Of a stretch of 30,099 bases of DNA, positions 21,169 through 30,099 are shown one piece after another. Both the position numbers and the translations under genes were made by a program. Below the pieces are notes generated by a model that was given only the letters and a program-made list of their open reading frames with translations, was not told the DNA's origin and ran no database searches. This DNA comes from Pelargonium nanum (taxonomy: Eukaryota > Streptophyta > Magnoliopsida > Geraniales > Geraniaceae): NCBI GenBank assembly GCA_036897485.1, contig JAYMTF010000792.1, positions 1-30,099 of the forward strand, given 5' to 3'. Each line of letters starts with the position of its first letter. The stretch's first letter is position 1.

Positions 21169-21990
21169 TTGAAGAATACTGTGAACTATATTAGTTTGCT
21201 GACTTTAAGTATTTGTTTTTGTAGCCTCATAGTTGTTCCTTTTACTGGTTCAGGTCATCAGGTGTGCGTTAATTCTTTGAACCAACAGATATGTAAAGGA
21301 GAACTCAGAGAGAAGCTTCTATATGTAAGAACACTACCGCGTATCAATAGTTCTGGTATATTGTCTTTTATTTTGGAGGTTAATTCAAGTTTATGGTGTT
21401 TTGTTTTCTGTCCAATTCGGATATCTAAGCATGTGCTAATGAATGTTGAGCATTATCTTTTGATAAGGAGCCTAAACCCTAGATTATAAAGTACTTGCTG
21501 ATTTCACAAATGATAGGTGCTTGCCTGAAGCCCATGTTCAAGCATTGCAGCTTGAAATTCATATGACTATCATACAACAGCATCCCCCGAAGTGGCAGCT
21601 TAGTATTGGACTTATTGGCCAGTGGCTCTAATCTTGGAGGCAAAGCAAGACTATCTATATGCCCTTGAGCACCTTCTCCTTGCCAGCGTGTCAATAACAT
21701 GGTCGGGATAAGGAAGTTGCAGCAAGTGATACTATCGTTGGCAACTATTGTTCACCCCCTTTGACGAGGCTGTTCTTACCTCATCAAGCCGACGCTTATA
21801 GTTTTCAAATTAGCAAGTATTGAAAATAATCACCAACCCATCTGAAATCCAAGTCAATGTGTGGAAGCATATCTGGTCAAAACCTTTTGCTGGTGTGTTG
21901 ATTAAGATCTCAGCCAGCTATGAAGAAGCTGTTAATGAGCCTGAAGAGGCACTGAACTGAAGAGCGATGCAACTGTTTGAAGATAACTCC
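21169..21990 (+). pseudogene. Broken coding-like stretch, unidentified
   Basis: Two segments read like protein but are closed by stops. At about 21488-21630 the frame gives CLPEAHVQALQLEIHMTII then PPKWQLSIGLIGQWL and a stop. At about 21790-21960, after frame changes, it gives VNVWKHIWSKPFAGVLIKIS then EEAVNEPEEALN and a stop. The amino acid texture is that of a real, possibly helical-repeat protein, interrupted by stops at intervals too short for exons with clear splice sites. It may be a decayed gene copy or the later exons of the unit that begins near 19950. I could not name the family. Confidence 0.3.
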
Positions 21991-22019
21991 TTGGCAACGG
22001 TAATAATCTTTTGTGCCAT

Positions 22020-23235
22020 TGCTCTGTGACCCAACCTACAACTTAACTATTTAACAGAGGATATGAACTTTTGCCCCATGTTATTTGTTTATTGCTGGAT
22101 GTAACAATGAATACTAGATAGATAAATGCCAATAAAGGACGGGCATAAACCAGACGAACAAGCCATATGAATAACAATATTTTTTGCTACTCTTTAGTCT
22201 GATTTGTAGTTTTGTACCACTTAAATGACAATTCTTTTACGGTGGACTACCTTTAAAGGTTCTGAGCTTCCTATTCTAAAAGATCAATTTTGTTAGAAGA
22301 GTTCGATTTTATACATGTCAAGTCGGCTCCCTCTTTATTCTCGTGTAATTATGGATTTAAGGCCCTTTGCACGATAGCCTACTCTTCTACCTTCCGTTAT
22401 GGTCTTACTCAGCCCTATGATGTTGGGCATGACCTTGCTCGGACCCCTTTTCCCCATAAGTCCATAAAAACCACTTCATCATTCTCTCACATATGCGAGT
22501 CTCGTTTCTCTTTTCATCGTGGACCCAACACATGTACAATTGGTGTGTTCATTTCAACACTCAATCACGTGTGCATACATTTTCCCCCTGCATGTGAGTC
22601 ACCGCAGACATGTACTATCTAACCATAAGTTTGAACCAAAACAAGTTATGATAATGCGTTGTGCTAAAATGTAAACTTTATTAGTAGAGACGTGAAAACC
22701 CCGAAAAGGCATAATGTGAAAAGTCTAAATCAAGTGGACAACACCGTACTTCCGGCAATGCATGAGTATAATACAACATCAAAGCGCAGAGAAGAAATAG
22801 AACTTGACCAGCTTTGCTTCACAGTGGCATTGGATATTGAATATTCAAACTGAAGAATGTTCATCAATGGCTTGTACGGCGATACCAAAGACTAGGCTAA
22901 AAAGAAAATCTGAGCACAATAAACACATGGTATTAATTAATTTGAATCTAATCAAGTCATGGAAGTCAAAAACTTGTCACTTGAATATTCAACAATACAA
23001 TGAAGATGGTTAACAATTCCCTCAGCTGTGGAACTCAAACAATATCTAACATTTGCTCACAAACAGTTTTGAACTTGCAAGAAACACCTTATAAAGCCAT
23101 TTTTTAGCAGATAATGACATTGACAGCCAATAACCTACAAGAATAAGGTTGGATGTCACCAAAATGATGTTTTTTTCTTCTCCTCTTATCCTATAAGTTA
23201 GTTTGGGAAGATCCCAACTGGTTCAAAATTTCATT
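22020..23235. other. Spacer upstream of the LBD gene
   Basis: A frame open from 22290 to 22622 (about 110 codons) begins with TTG rather than ATG and lacks any known domain. The surrounding block (22260-22620) is GC-richer and may be repeat-derived. The remainder is AT-rich. The promoter of the LBD gene must lie at its right end. Confidence 0.45.
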
Positions 23236-23266
23236 GTTAGGTACAGTACTGTCCTAACAGTACTGT
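23236..23266. promoter_or_regulatory. Nested palindrome 0.2 kb upstream of the LBD gene
   Basis: The self-complementary decamer ACAGTACTGT occurs at 23243-23252 and again at 23257-23266. The first copy is flanked by GTTAGG (23236-23241) and CCTAAC (23253-23258), giving a 22-base palindrome broken only by one extra T at 23242. Its position in the proximal promoter makes a dimeric-factor site conceivable. No specific factor is recognised. Confidence 0.5.
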
Positions 23267-23404
23267 GCAATACACAATTTGTCAACATCTCATAACCAGC
23301 TCAAGTGGCCGCCTCCCCAACTTCCTAGCACTTGTATCTTTGAAAATTATGCACCCGAAATCGAAAACAAACATTCCTATCTCAATCCATCAACATCCAT
23401 CTCT

Positions 23405-23412
23405 TATATATA
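23405..23412 (+). promoter_or_regulatory. TATA box of the LBD gene
   Basis: TATATATA followed by CTCTCTCAATTTACC lies about 55 bases before the LBD start codon. The leader would be short, roughly 25 bases. Confidence 0.6.
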
Positions 23413-23461
23413 CTCTCTCAATTTACCAAACTTATTTCCTATGTATTGAACTAGTAGAAAC

Positions 23462-24323
23462 ATGGGTTTTCAAGGTGTCCGCACGGCCCATCAGCCATGC
23501 GCTGCTTGTAGAATGCTGCGCCGGAGATGCAACGACAACTGCTTGCTCGCACCATACTTTCCAGTTGAAGAATTTGACAAGTTTGCAATTGTGCACAAGG
23601 TATTTGGAGCCAGCAATGTAACCAAAATGATACAGGTTGGTTATTGGACACATCATGTTTTGATTGTTACACAGTTTAGAGTCTGTATAGTCATAGAAAA
23701 CAGTTTTCATTTTTTGTTTTATGTTCTAGAATACTCCGTGAGACCTAAAAAAAATAGAAGTGGGAAGTGAAAAGATGAGTTTTTTTTTTATCAACTAAAA
23801 AAAATAAGTTTTAAACAGTTTTCCATTTTCCAGTTTTCATTGGAAAACGGTGCAACTAAACAAGTTTTCCAATTTTTCAGTTTTAAATACTTTGTAACTA
23901 AACAGACCCTTAATTATGCAATTAAGTAATGAAATAGTTGGTTTCATGGATTGGTATTTGTATCAGATGGTCGAGGATGAGGAAAAGAGGGAAGATGCTG
24001 TGAAGGCCATAGTGTATGAAGCAACAGCAAGGCTCAGAGATCCTGTTTATGGAACTGCTGGGACTATTTCTCAGCTGCAAAACATGGTTCAACACCTCAA
24101 AATGCAGTTGGAATCAACTCGAGGTCGGGTTTTGGTTATGCAGCACCAGACAGATGAGTTGTTGCACATTCTTGTGAATGCTAACCAGCAGCTTGACCAT
24201 CTCGTCTCCCCCGTTAACAACGATGCAACGTTCTGTGGCGGATACACTTATTCGTTCAACAACGACGAAACCATGGCCTATGATCCTGCTAGTTTTCCTC
24301 TAGAATGTGACTGGATTATGTAG
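23462..24323 (+). CDS. LOB-domain (LBD/ASL) transcription factor, class I-like
   Basis: This is a plant-specific DNA-binding factor of the type that acts in organ boundaries, lateral organs and roots. Exons 23462-23635 and 23967-24323 (GT-AG, phase 0) encode 176 residues. The zinc-finger-like block is C13-x2-C16-x6-C23-x3-C27 (CAACRMLRRRCNDNC). The GAS block runs FAIVHKVFGASNVTKMIQ (41-58). The DPVYG motif is at 83-87. The coiled coil L95-x6-L102-x3-L106-x6-V113 fits the LX6LX3LX6L class I pattern with Val in the last place. The intron sits after KMIQ, the usual position in the family. The usual ELP-type residues after the intron are replaced by MVEDEEKREDAV, so the junction is divergent. The C-terminus is short and acidic, ending LECDWIM. 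I cannot assign an orthologue. Confidence 0.93.
23679..23909. mobile_element. Tourist-like (PIF/Harbinger) MITE in the LBD intron
   Basis: The element is 231 bases with inverted termini GAGTCTGTATAGTCATA and, reverse-complemented, GGGTCTGTTTAGTTACA (13 of 17 match). It is flanked by TTA on both sides (23676-23678 and 23910-23912), the trinucleotide target duplication of PIF/Harbinger elements. The inside is rich in AGTTTTC/GAAAAC repeats and has no coding capacity. It makes up about 70 percent of the 331-base LBD intron. Confidence 0.75.
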
Positions 24324-24537
24324 AACAAACCAATTTTTCTGCTTAGAACATATGTAGATTAACAGTCAGATAGACATTAGTATTGTGTAGTGTAGGTAAG
24401 GACTTACAATATATCTATGTATATGTAACAACAAGTTGTGTGGAAATATATATGTTTTTATCATTTCAACTCTTTTGTTGGGTTCATATAATATATGTAA
24501 AAGATCCAGAACTTTTTTTAAACCCAAAATAGCTATT

Positions 24538-24703
24538 AAACTTTCGTGTTTTGACACAGTCTGGTCTTTTAATTTTTTCACTCCAAAATAGTCCATGAAT
24601 TTTCAAAAGTTGAGGACTATGTTGGGTCAATATTTGAAAGTTCAAGGACTATTTTGAGTTAAAAAGATCCAAATTGAACCAAATTGTGTCAAAACACGAA
24701 AGT
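24538..24703. mobile_element. Foldback MITE-like element 3' of the LBD gene
   Basis: The left arm 24538-24594 (AACTTTCGTGTTTTGACACA...CAAAATAGTCC) is matched by the reverse complement of 24646-24703 (AACTTTCGTGTTTTGACACA...CAAAATAGTCC) with a few mismatches in the middle. The loop is about 50 bases. Degenerate AGTTCAAGGACTATTTT-type repeats continue to about 24790. It begins 215 bases after the LBD stop and could fall in the 3' UTR or just past it. Confidence 0.75.
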
Positions 24704-25645
24704 TCAAAGACTATTTTTGAATAATAAAAGGTTTAGAGACTAAATTGAATTGAAACATGAAAGTTGATGGCCGAAATTGGGTCTTTAACGTCTAATATAT
24801 ATATTCTCTGTGCAATTTATGTATTACAAGAAGACAAATAACAAGACAAAAATGATACGGAAGTTGAAGATTTTCATATTTGAAAGCTGCCACTGCCTAA
24901 CTAATCATTTTCTGTGATAGAAATGATGTCTTAAATTCAATCACATTTTCAATATCAGGAAGGCAGGGAAGCAAACTAGCAGAGACCTAATTTGGTCAAT
25001 TTTTCATTTCATTTCAAGTCCACTTAAGCTGTGATCTTGATGGACTGGTTACTGAGTGCTTCAAGTTGAATATCCAATTCCAGAATCAATCTATTATTGT
25101 TATTGCAACCCATAATTCATATGTAGTAGCATGACTAAATGGACTCTATAGGCTAAAAAACTTATCACTGTACATGAATTGTATATGTCAATAGATAAAG
25201 ATAAGTTAGCAACTCACATCAGCTCATGTGATCCAATCATTGTAACAAATAAACTATTCAAAGCTTTCAAAATATTATTAATCATACAATACTATTAAAA
25301 TAAGGATATGACAAATCAATTTTGAGGATGCTCTCACTGTTTTCAAGCAGCTGGACTACTGTTTATATGTAACTTAGGACTGTTGACCTGTTGTAGCTGA
25401 AGCTCATAAATTAGCAGATCTGGGCAGACAGGGTTTTGTAAATTTTGGAGATCCTACTAATCTTTATATATATTGAAGTTTAGATATGTTTGGTAAACAT
25501 GAATAAAAAAGTTGAAAGTTGAGTTTAATATAATAATATGTTTGATCAAATGTCTAGCCGGAAGCCGACCTACAAAACTAAAAATAATATGATTAAGTTA
25601 ATAAAATTAAAAAATTCTTTCAAAAAGTAATAATTAAACAAGAGA

Positions 25646-25768
25646 GAGTCTCAGCCAACAAATCATGGCTAATTAGATGATGCCACGTCAACTATTTGCA
25701 TCCATACCCGTCCTAATGAATCCGCGCCCCGTTCGAATCTGTTTTCTTTGTCTCTTAGCTGAGATTCC
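25646..25768. mobile_element. Small inverted-repeat element, copy 2
   Basis: This copy shares with 3168-3353 the end GAGTCTCAGCC, the core GATGCCACGTCAACTATTT, the CATCCATACCCGTCC segment, the TTTTCTTTGTCTCTT segment and the terminal GCTGAGATTCC. It is about 60 bases shorter because it lacks duplicated CTCAGCC palindromes at both ends and a few bases in the GC-rich middle. Same orientation as copy 1. Confidence 0.7.
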
Positions 25769-26139
25769 TATACTTATTAAACAATCACAATTTGGGTTAA
25801 ATAGGTAAAATTCAGGAAAACCAAATAGGGATCCAATTATATACCTACTAACAGCAAGAAGCCAATAAGTAATTACACGCAATTATACTATAATTTAATT
25901 AATTTCTGTGGATAGGATGAGAGACGAAGACCGAGGCAATTATTGGGATTTTGACTTTATACACAAATATATCATCTCGTATTAATAGCGTATATGGTAT
26001 TTTTCTTGGTAATAAAGGTTAATATTAAATATTGAAATAAATAGAAAAGATCGAGTAGATAATATTGCAGTGCAAGCAAACCGACATGAAACAAAGAAAC
26101 ACAGTAACAAAAGGTGAGAGACAACAGTACAAGACAAGT

Positions 26140-26318
26140 CGACAAGCGTCATCTTCTCCTACCTCTGCCTCTCCATCTCTTCTTCTTTCCCAAACGGTTC
26201 GTTTCAGCGACACTTCCTTTCTATAGTTGGGTTTCAGTTCTTCTACCTTTTTTATGCTTCTTTTGGTGATCTTTTGCTTCTTCTGTGCTTTCATTTTCAT
26301 TTCTTATCTGGATTTTCG
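26140..26318 (+). other. Candidate 5' UTR exon of the tail-anchored protein gene
   Basis: A strongly pyrimidine-rich stretch (TCTTCTCCTACCTCTGCCTC and on) resembles a plant leader. A donor CG|GTAGTC lies at 26318/26319, and an acceptor TTTTGTACAG|TAG at 27562 precedes the start codon by 28 bases. This implies a leader intron of about 1.2 kb. No ATG-initiated frame of note lies in the exon except short ones. The exact ends are guesses and other donors nearby are possible. Confidence 0.35.
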
Positions 26319-26559
26319 GTAGTCTCACAAATTCTACTTTTATCTTCATAACACAAATATGGATTCGATTGTTAGCTAGATTTTGCTGGGATTATGTTTT
26401 GCCTTTTGTGATTTTTTCTGTTGCGATTGATTTGATCTGGAGATTTTAGCTAGTTTTGATATCATGTTTTGGCTGTATGTTTGGTAAGCATATTGAATGG
26501 TAATTAACCACTTTACTAATTGATTCTTAGATTTAGATTTTGCATTTTTTGAAATGTTC

Positions 26560-26684
26560 AGGGGTAAGAGAGAAACAAATTGTAGATCAACAACAATACT
26601 TTTTTTATTATTATTATTTTATAATTTGCTATGTTGTTTCAAAAGTATTGTTCTTGATCTACACTTTGTTTCTCTCTTACACCT
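26560..26684. repeat. Long near-perfect inverted repeat (44-bp arms)
   Basis: Arm 26560-26603 and the reverse complement of 26641-26684 agree at about 41 of 44 positions. The inner part starts GTAAGAGAGAAACAAA and ends CAATACTTTT. The loop is 37 bases and AT-rich. It lies in the presumed leader intron of the downstream gene. It may be a MITE, and a transcript through it would form a miRNA-like hairpin. Confidence 0.8.
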
Positions 26685-27567
26685 TGTTTACTTCTGGTTG
26701 GTGATTTATTGAAGAAGAAGTTTTGTTGTGCCTTTTCTAGCTAGATTTAGAAAGAACGAAAAAAATCAGGTTATTTTCTGCATATATGTATGCAGCTATA
26801 TGATTATTGTCAGTTTGGTCTCTTGAACATCTAGATTCTAGAATGTTTCAGATTACTATTTTAATAGGTAGTTTGGTGCACATACACAATGTTAGTCTGG
26901 TGGATCTTCAACTATTATAAAAATTGCTAGCTTCTTCATTTAGGGGGGATGCAATACATATAGCTTTGTGGTGCCCACTCATGTTTAGTTTTCTTTCTCT
27001 TTTATTCTGAAATGAAGAACACAATTTAATAGCTGATGTAGGTAATCAAATTCTAGAACACTGATCACACTAAATGCTTAGGCTTATAGTTGATGGCCCT
27101 ATAGTAGGTTTTACGTTGTGAAATATTAAGAAAGACCCGAATCTTGGTAAACTAGGACATTTGAAGAAACAAAAAAGGATTGGACAAATTTCTATTTGCT
27201 TATTTATGCTAGAACCCCACTGTATCATTGGTAATTTGGAGAGGCAGCATTGCAGAAGTGGGAATTTGTGAAGCACATTTCCTTGGGAATTCCGAACTCA
27301 TCAAATGAGTTTCAAGTAGGTTGCATTTGGGTTTAGTGTTTTGGCCTGTCAATAGTAACAACTATGAGTAATACTCACTGTCTTATGGGGATTGTGTATT
27401 GTCTATTTGTGTGCACTGTCTTGTATCATTGTGTTCATATCATGACAAAATAGTACCGGTATTTTGTTCAAGGGTGAGCTTTGAGTAGTCTCCTACTTGT
27501 TATGAACTTATGATTGAGTATTTGTCGGTCTATGAATTTCAAACAGATTTTGTTTTGTACAGTAGAA

Positions 27568-27591
27568 ATGTGTGAGAAGTTGGGCAACTGA
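27568..27591 (+). promoter_or_regulatory. uORF overlapping the main start codon (TGATG)
   Basis: ATG at 27568 opens a 7-codon frame, MCEKLGN, that ends in TGA at 27589-27591. The last A of that stop is the first base of the main ATG at 27591. The uORF has A at -3 and T at +4, a moderate context. Such an overlap would favour termination-reinitiation or leaky scanning. It is present in the mRNA if the leader intron ends at 27562 or there is no intron. Confidence 0.6.
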
Positions 27592-29118
27592 TGGCAGCAG
27601 CAGAAGCAAGGGCTGTATGGCAGAGGGCAGCTAATCGTTGCTTTGTCCAAGAGGACGCCAAAAGGGCTCCCAAATTAGCTTGCTGCCAATCATCATCTTC
27701 CAGTAGCAAACCTGTTGATGTAGAACCCACCAGTGAAGCAGACGGGCATGATCACCCCGTTTCAGATTTCAAGCCTATTAACAGAGCCCCTTCGAATTCT
27801 GATCTTCCTCCCGACACAAGATGGTGGCTCCAGCTGCAGCCTACCTATGGGTACAAAAAAGGTTTGACACATGAAAAGTTGAATGCTTTGGAGACTGAGG
27901 TGGAAATGTTGAGAGCTGGCATTGGAAACTCAACTTCTAAATTTGGTAAGGATGATCTACTGAAGAAAGACAGCCCAAAAATCAATGAATACAATACGGC
28001 AGAGTTCTCTGCTGAGATTCATCGTAGGGCCTCCAATGTCAGTATAAGAAAAGAATATGAGGTTCGAAAGCAAGGTGTAAAGGCTGTGTATAGTAAGAAC
28101 ACTGAGGAACCTGAATCTATAGACCTGGGGGATAGCTATGAAAAACCGGAGACTAATTCTCTTGGTTGCTCAGATTCAAATAAAGCCAGTGAGCTTGGTT
28201 TTGATCCAGAATCTCCTTGGATTCGGAGTGAGAAGACTGACCCATGGTGGCGAGTGACAGATAAGAATGACTTAGCTTCATTCGTTGCACAGAAGTCACT
28301 TGACCATATTCAAAATTGTGATCTCCCCCCAACTCAGAAGATGCATGTTCGGAGAAGCCCATATTATGGGCTTGGTGGTTTGAACCACGATGAAACTCTC
28401 GCCTCATCTTTGAATTGGAAGGCTCAAACTGGAGCTGTCTCCAAGGATCAGGGCTCTCATGATTCTGGAAGGGCACATGATGGGCAGTGGGCTGCAGTTA
28501 AAGAGCGTGTGCAATATGAACCCGACAAATCATTCAGGTATTTGTTTAGGCTATTGGTTGGTTCTCTTTTTTCTCAAATCATTTCATCAAGTTTTTCTCT
28601 TACTCGTTAACTTATAATTGTTTATCAGGACTTCCAATTTAAGGAGAAGATATATTCATACACAAAAGGAGAGCACAAAGACTCAACTTTCTGAGAGTGA
28701 TCCTAGTAAGGCTCAGCTACTGGCAGCACTGCAGCGTTCTCAGACGCGTGCAAGGGAAGCTGAAAAGGCCGCTGAGCAAGCATACGCCGAGAAGGAGCAC
28801 GTCATTAAACTATTCTTCAGACAAGCCTCGCAACTTTTTGCATACCGGCAATGGCTACAAATACTACAGCTAGAAAGCCTTTACTTGCAGATAAAAAACA
28901 ACGAGCAGCCCATTTCTAGTCTCTTTCCCGTCCCGTGGATCCCTTTGAGAGCTAAGAAAGTGAGAAAGAAGTGGGAGAAGAGAAAACGAGGCACCACGCA
29001 AAACGTTCCAAGACATGACATTGGAAAATTTAGTGTTGCATTAGCATTGGGTTTGGGTCTTGTTGGTGCTGGGTTGCTCCTGGGATGGACTGTGGGTTGG
29101 ATGTTACCTTCATTCTAG
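27591..29118 (+). CDS. Plant-specific tail-anchored coiled-coil protein, function unknown
   Basis: Exons 27591-28537 and 28629-29118 (GT-AG, phase 2, joining AG|G as Arg) encode 478 residues. The N-terminus MAAAEARAVWQRAANRCFVQ is followed by a Cys-Cys and a Ser run. Two Trp-rich conserved-looking blocks follow: LPPDTRWWLQLQPTYGYKKG (about 73-92) and DPWWRVTDKNDLASFVAQKS (about 217-236). The rest of the middle is polar and probably disordered. After the intron come an Ala/Glu-rich coiled coil (KAQLLAALQRSQTRAREAEK), a Lys/Arg-rich stretch (RAKKVRKKWEKRKRG), and a single hydrophobic segment FSVALALGLGLVGAGLLLGW within the last 31 residues. That layout predicts a C-tail-anchored membrane protein with its bulk in the cytosol. 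I recognise it as a conserved plant family of unknown role, but no enzymatic motif is visible. The first ATG with Ala-rich context is taken as start; a uORF precedes it. Confidence 0.85.
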
Positions 29119-29941
29119 CTTGTTGTAAAAATTGATTTGCTGGTATATGGCATGCTCCTAGCGAAGTTAGTGACTGAATATTTACGAGTGTTTATAGTCG
29201 TAGATTTTCCCGAGTGTTGTGGAAATGAGAATGGCAGGTTAAGTTAATTACTTAATGTAAGTATGTAATGAGATATGGATTTGTTGTACATATTGTAGTG
29301 AACATGTTCCAAGATATGATCAACTGTCTCTTTCTTAATGATTTTTCTGATATGTAAAGTCTGATCTTCTTCTTTTGTATTTGCTTTACAAGTTGCTTGG
29401 TTTGGAATCTTTGCTTGCTCCCATTTATGTTGTATTGATGGTACTAGGTGGAAATTGGGCCTAATTGTCATCAGTGGGAGATTTTCATCAGATAAGGTTT
29501 TGTTCTGATTATAATTTTTATTCAAAAATGGAAATGAAGAAATCGATAATTAGAATGAATTTTCCACTCACAGCCTTTGGATTAAAACTCTTTGTTTAAG
29601 AAAATTTCAAATAACATTCTTTTAGTTTAAACACTTTTTTTTTTCATTTAAAATGAGATTAGGCACTCTTACTCTTTTTTACTCGAAATGAGGAAAAGCT
29701 CGACTCTTAACAATGTACAAAAACAACAATTTTATTTGAACTTAATGAGAACTCGAAATTTTTAATATGAAACACGGGAGAGAGGATCCAACATTTGCCT
29801 CATGTATAAATTAATTAATTTAAATATAATACATATTTCATTTATGATTTATGTTGTATTTAATTAAAAAAAATTAAATGAGGAACTACTGTACCATCAA
29901 ATATTTTAAATATACATTTACAAAATATTTTAAATATCAAG
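29119..29941. other. 3' flank of the tail-anchored protein gene
   Basis: An AT-rich flank. The first 200-300 bases are the likely 3' UTR, with several AAT/TGTAA-type polyadenylation contexts. No further gene is supported; the minus-strand frame 29244-29525 has no domain. Confidence 0.55.
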
Positions 29942-30099
29942 TCATGTTGGGCGAAACGGTTTAAGCGCGATGAATTACTCAGGTTCTATAGCTGAATAAT
30001 CTATTTTATAAATATTACGGTAGTTTATTTTTTACTAATTTTAATAAGTGTTTATTAGACCTCAATCCCTAGGCGGCTCTCCTTGAGAGAAAAGCCCTA
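29942..30099 (+). mobile_element. SINE-like fragment at the right edge
   Basis: The stretch opens CATGTTGGGCGAAACGGTTT and continues GCGCGATGAATTACTCAGGTTCTATA. It aligns by eye with the opening and B-box region of the element at 17936 (CATGTTGGGTCAAAC..., CTCGGGTTCGAAA). The B box is decayed and the body is AT-rich. The element may continue beyond the window. Confidence 0.35.

Larger units (their letters stand above)
24324..27590. other. Spacer between the LBD gene and the tail-anchored protein gene
   Basis: No independent coding gene is supported; frames such as 24366-24596 and 26025-26300 on the minus strand have no domain or codon signal. The stretch contains a foldback element, a second copy of the inverted-repeat element, and, from about 26140, the probable leader and leader intron of the next gene with a long hairpin. 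Confidence 0.55.

Noticed and set aside
22290-22622. 110-codon plus-strand frame
   Set aside because: Opens with TTG, has no recognisable domain, and lies in a GC-richer, probably repeat-derived patch.
1-30099. CRISPR array, operon, prophage or bacterial-type defence system
   Set aside because: Genes are intron-bearing plant loci on separate promoters; no spaced direct-repeat array, Shine-Dalgarno context or mobile defence genes are present.

Overview
The window is nuclear DNA from a flowering plant, almost certainly a eudicot. It is AT-rich, its genes are split by GT-AG introns, it holds plant-specific families (R2R3-MYB, LOB-domain, GH100 neutral invertase), and its spacers are full of small transposable-element remnants. 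The species cannot be named from sequence alone.

Layout, left to right. (1) 350-1038 (+): the 3' part of an R2R3-MYB regulator whose first exon lies off the left edge. It carries the bHLH-partner motif and looks closest to the TT2/MYB5-type flavonoid regulators. (2) 1039-4887: an AT-rich spacer with a two-copy tandem repeat, a tRNA-derived SINE-like element and a small inverted-repeat element. (3) 4888-10198 (+): a six-exon, 198-residue PNPOx-family flavoprotein (PPOX2-like). Two of its introns exceed 2 kb and one carries retroelement-like sequence. (4) 12754-17002 (-): a four-exon alkaline/neutral invertase of 672 residues with an unusually long acidic N-terminal exon. A TATA box and a 20-bp tandem repeat lie in its promoter and leader. 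(5) 17900-23400: a mosaic of SINE-like and GC-richer repeat sequence, a possible uncharacterised transcription unit, and a broken coding-like stretch. (6) 23462-24323 (+): a two-exon LOB-domain (LBD) transcription factor whose intron is mostly a Tourist-like MITE. (7) 24324-27560: repeat-rich spacer, a second copy of the inverted-repeat element, and probably the 5' leader of the next gene with a hairpin in its intron. (8) 27591-29118 (+): a plant-specific, predicted tail-anchored coiled-coil protein of unknown function, preceded by a 7-codon uORF whose stop overlaps the main ATG. (9) The right edge ends in a SINE-like fragment.

The genes do not form a pathway or operon. They are independent plant loci: two transcription factors, a vitamin B6/FMN-type enzyme, a sucrose-cleaving enzyme and a membrane protein. 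I saw no new multi-gene system. The most useful observations are at the level of gene models: an alternative last intron in the PPOX2-like gene, the uORF/ATG overlap, the leader minisatellite, the long invertase N-terminus, the MITE in the LBD intron, and several long inverted repeats that could yield small RNAs.
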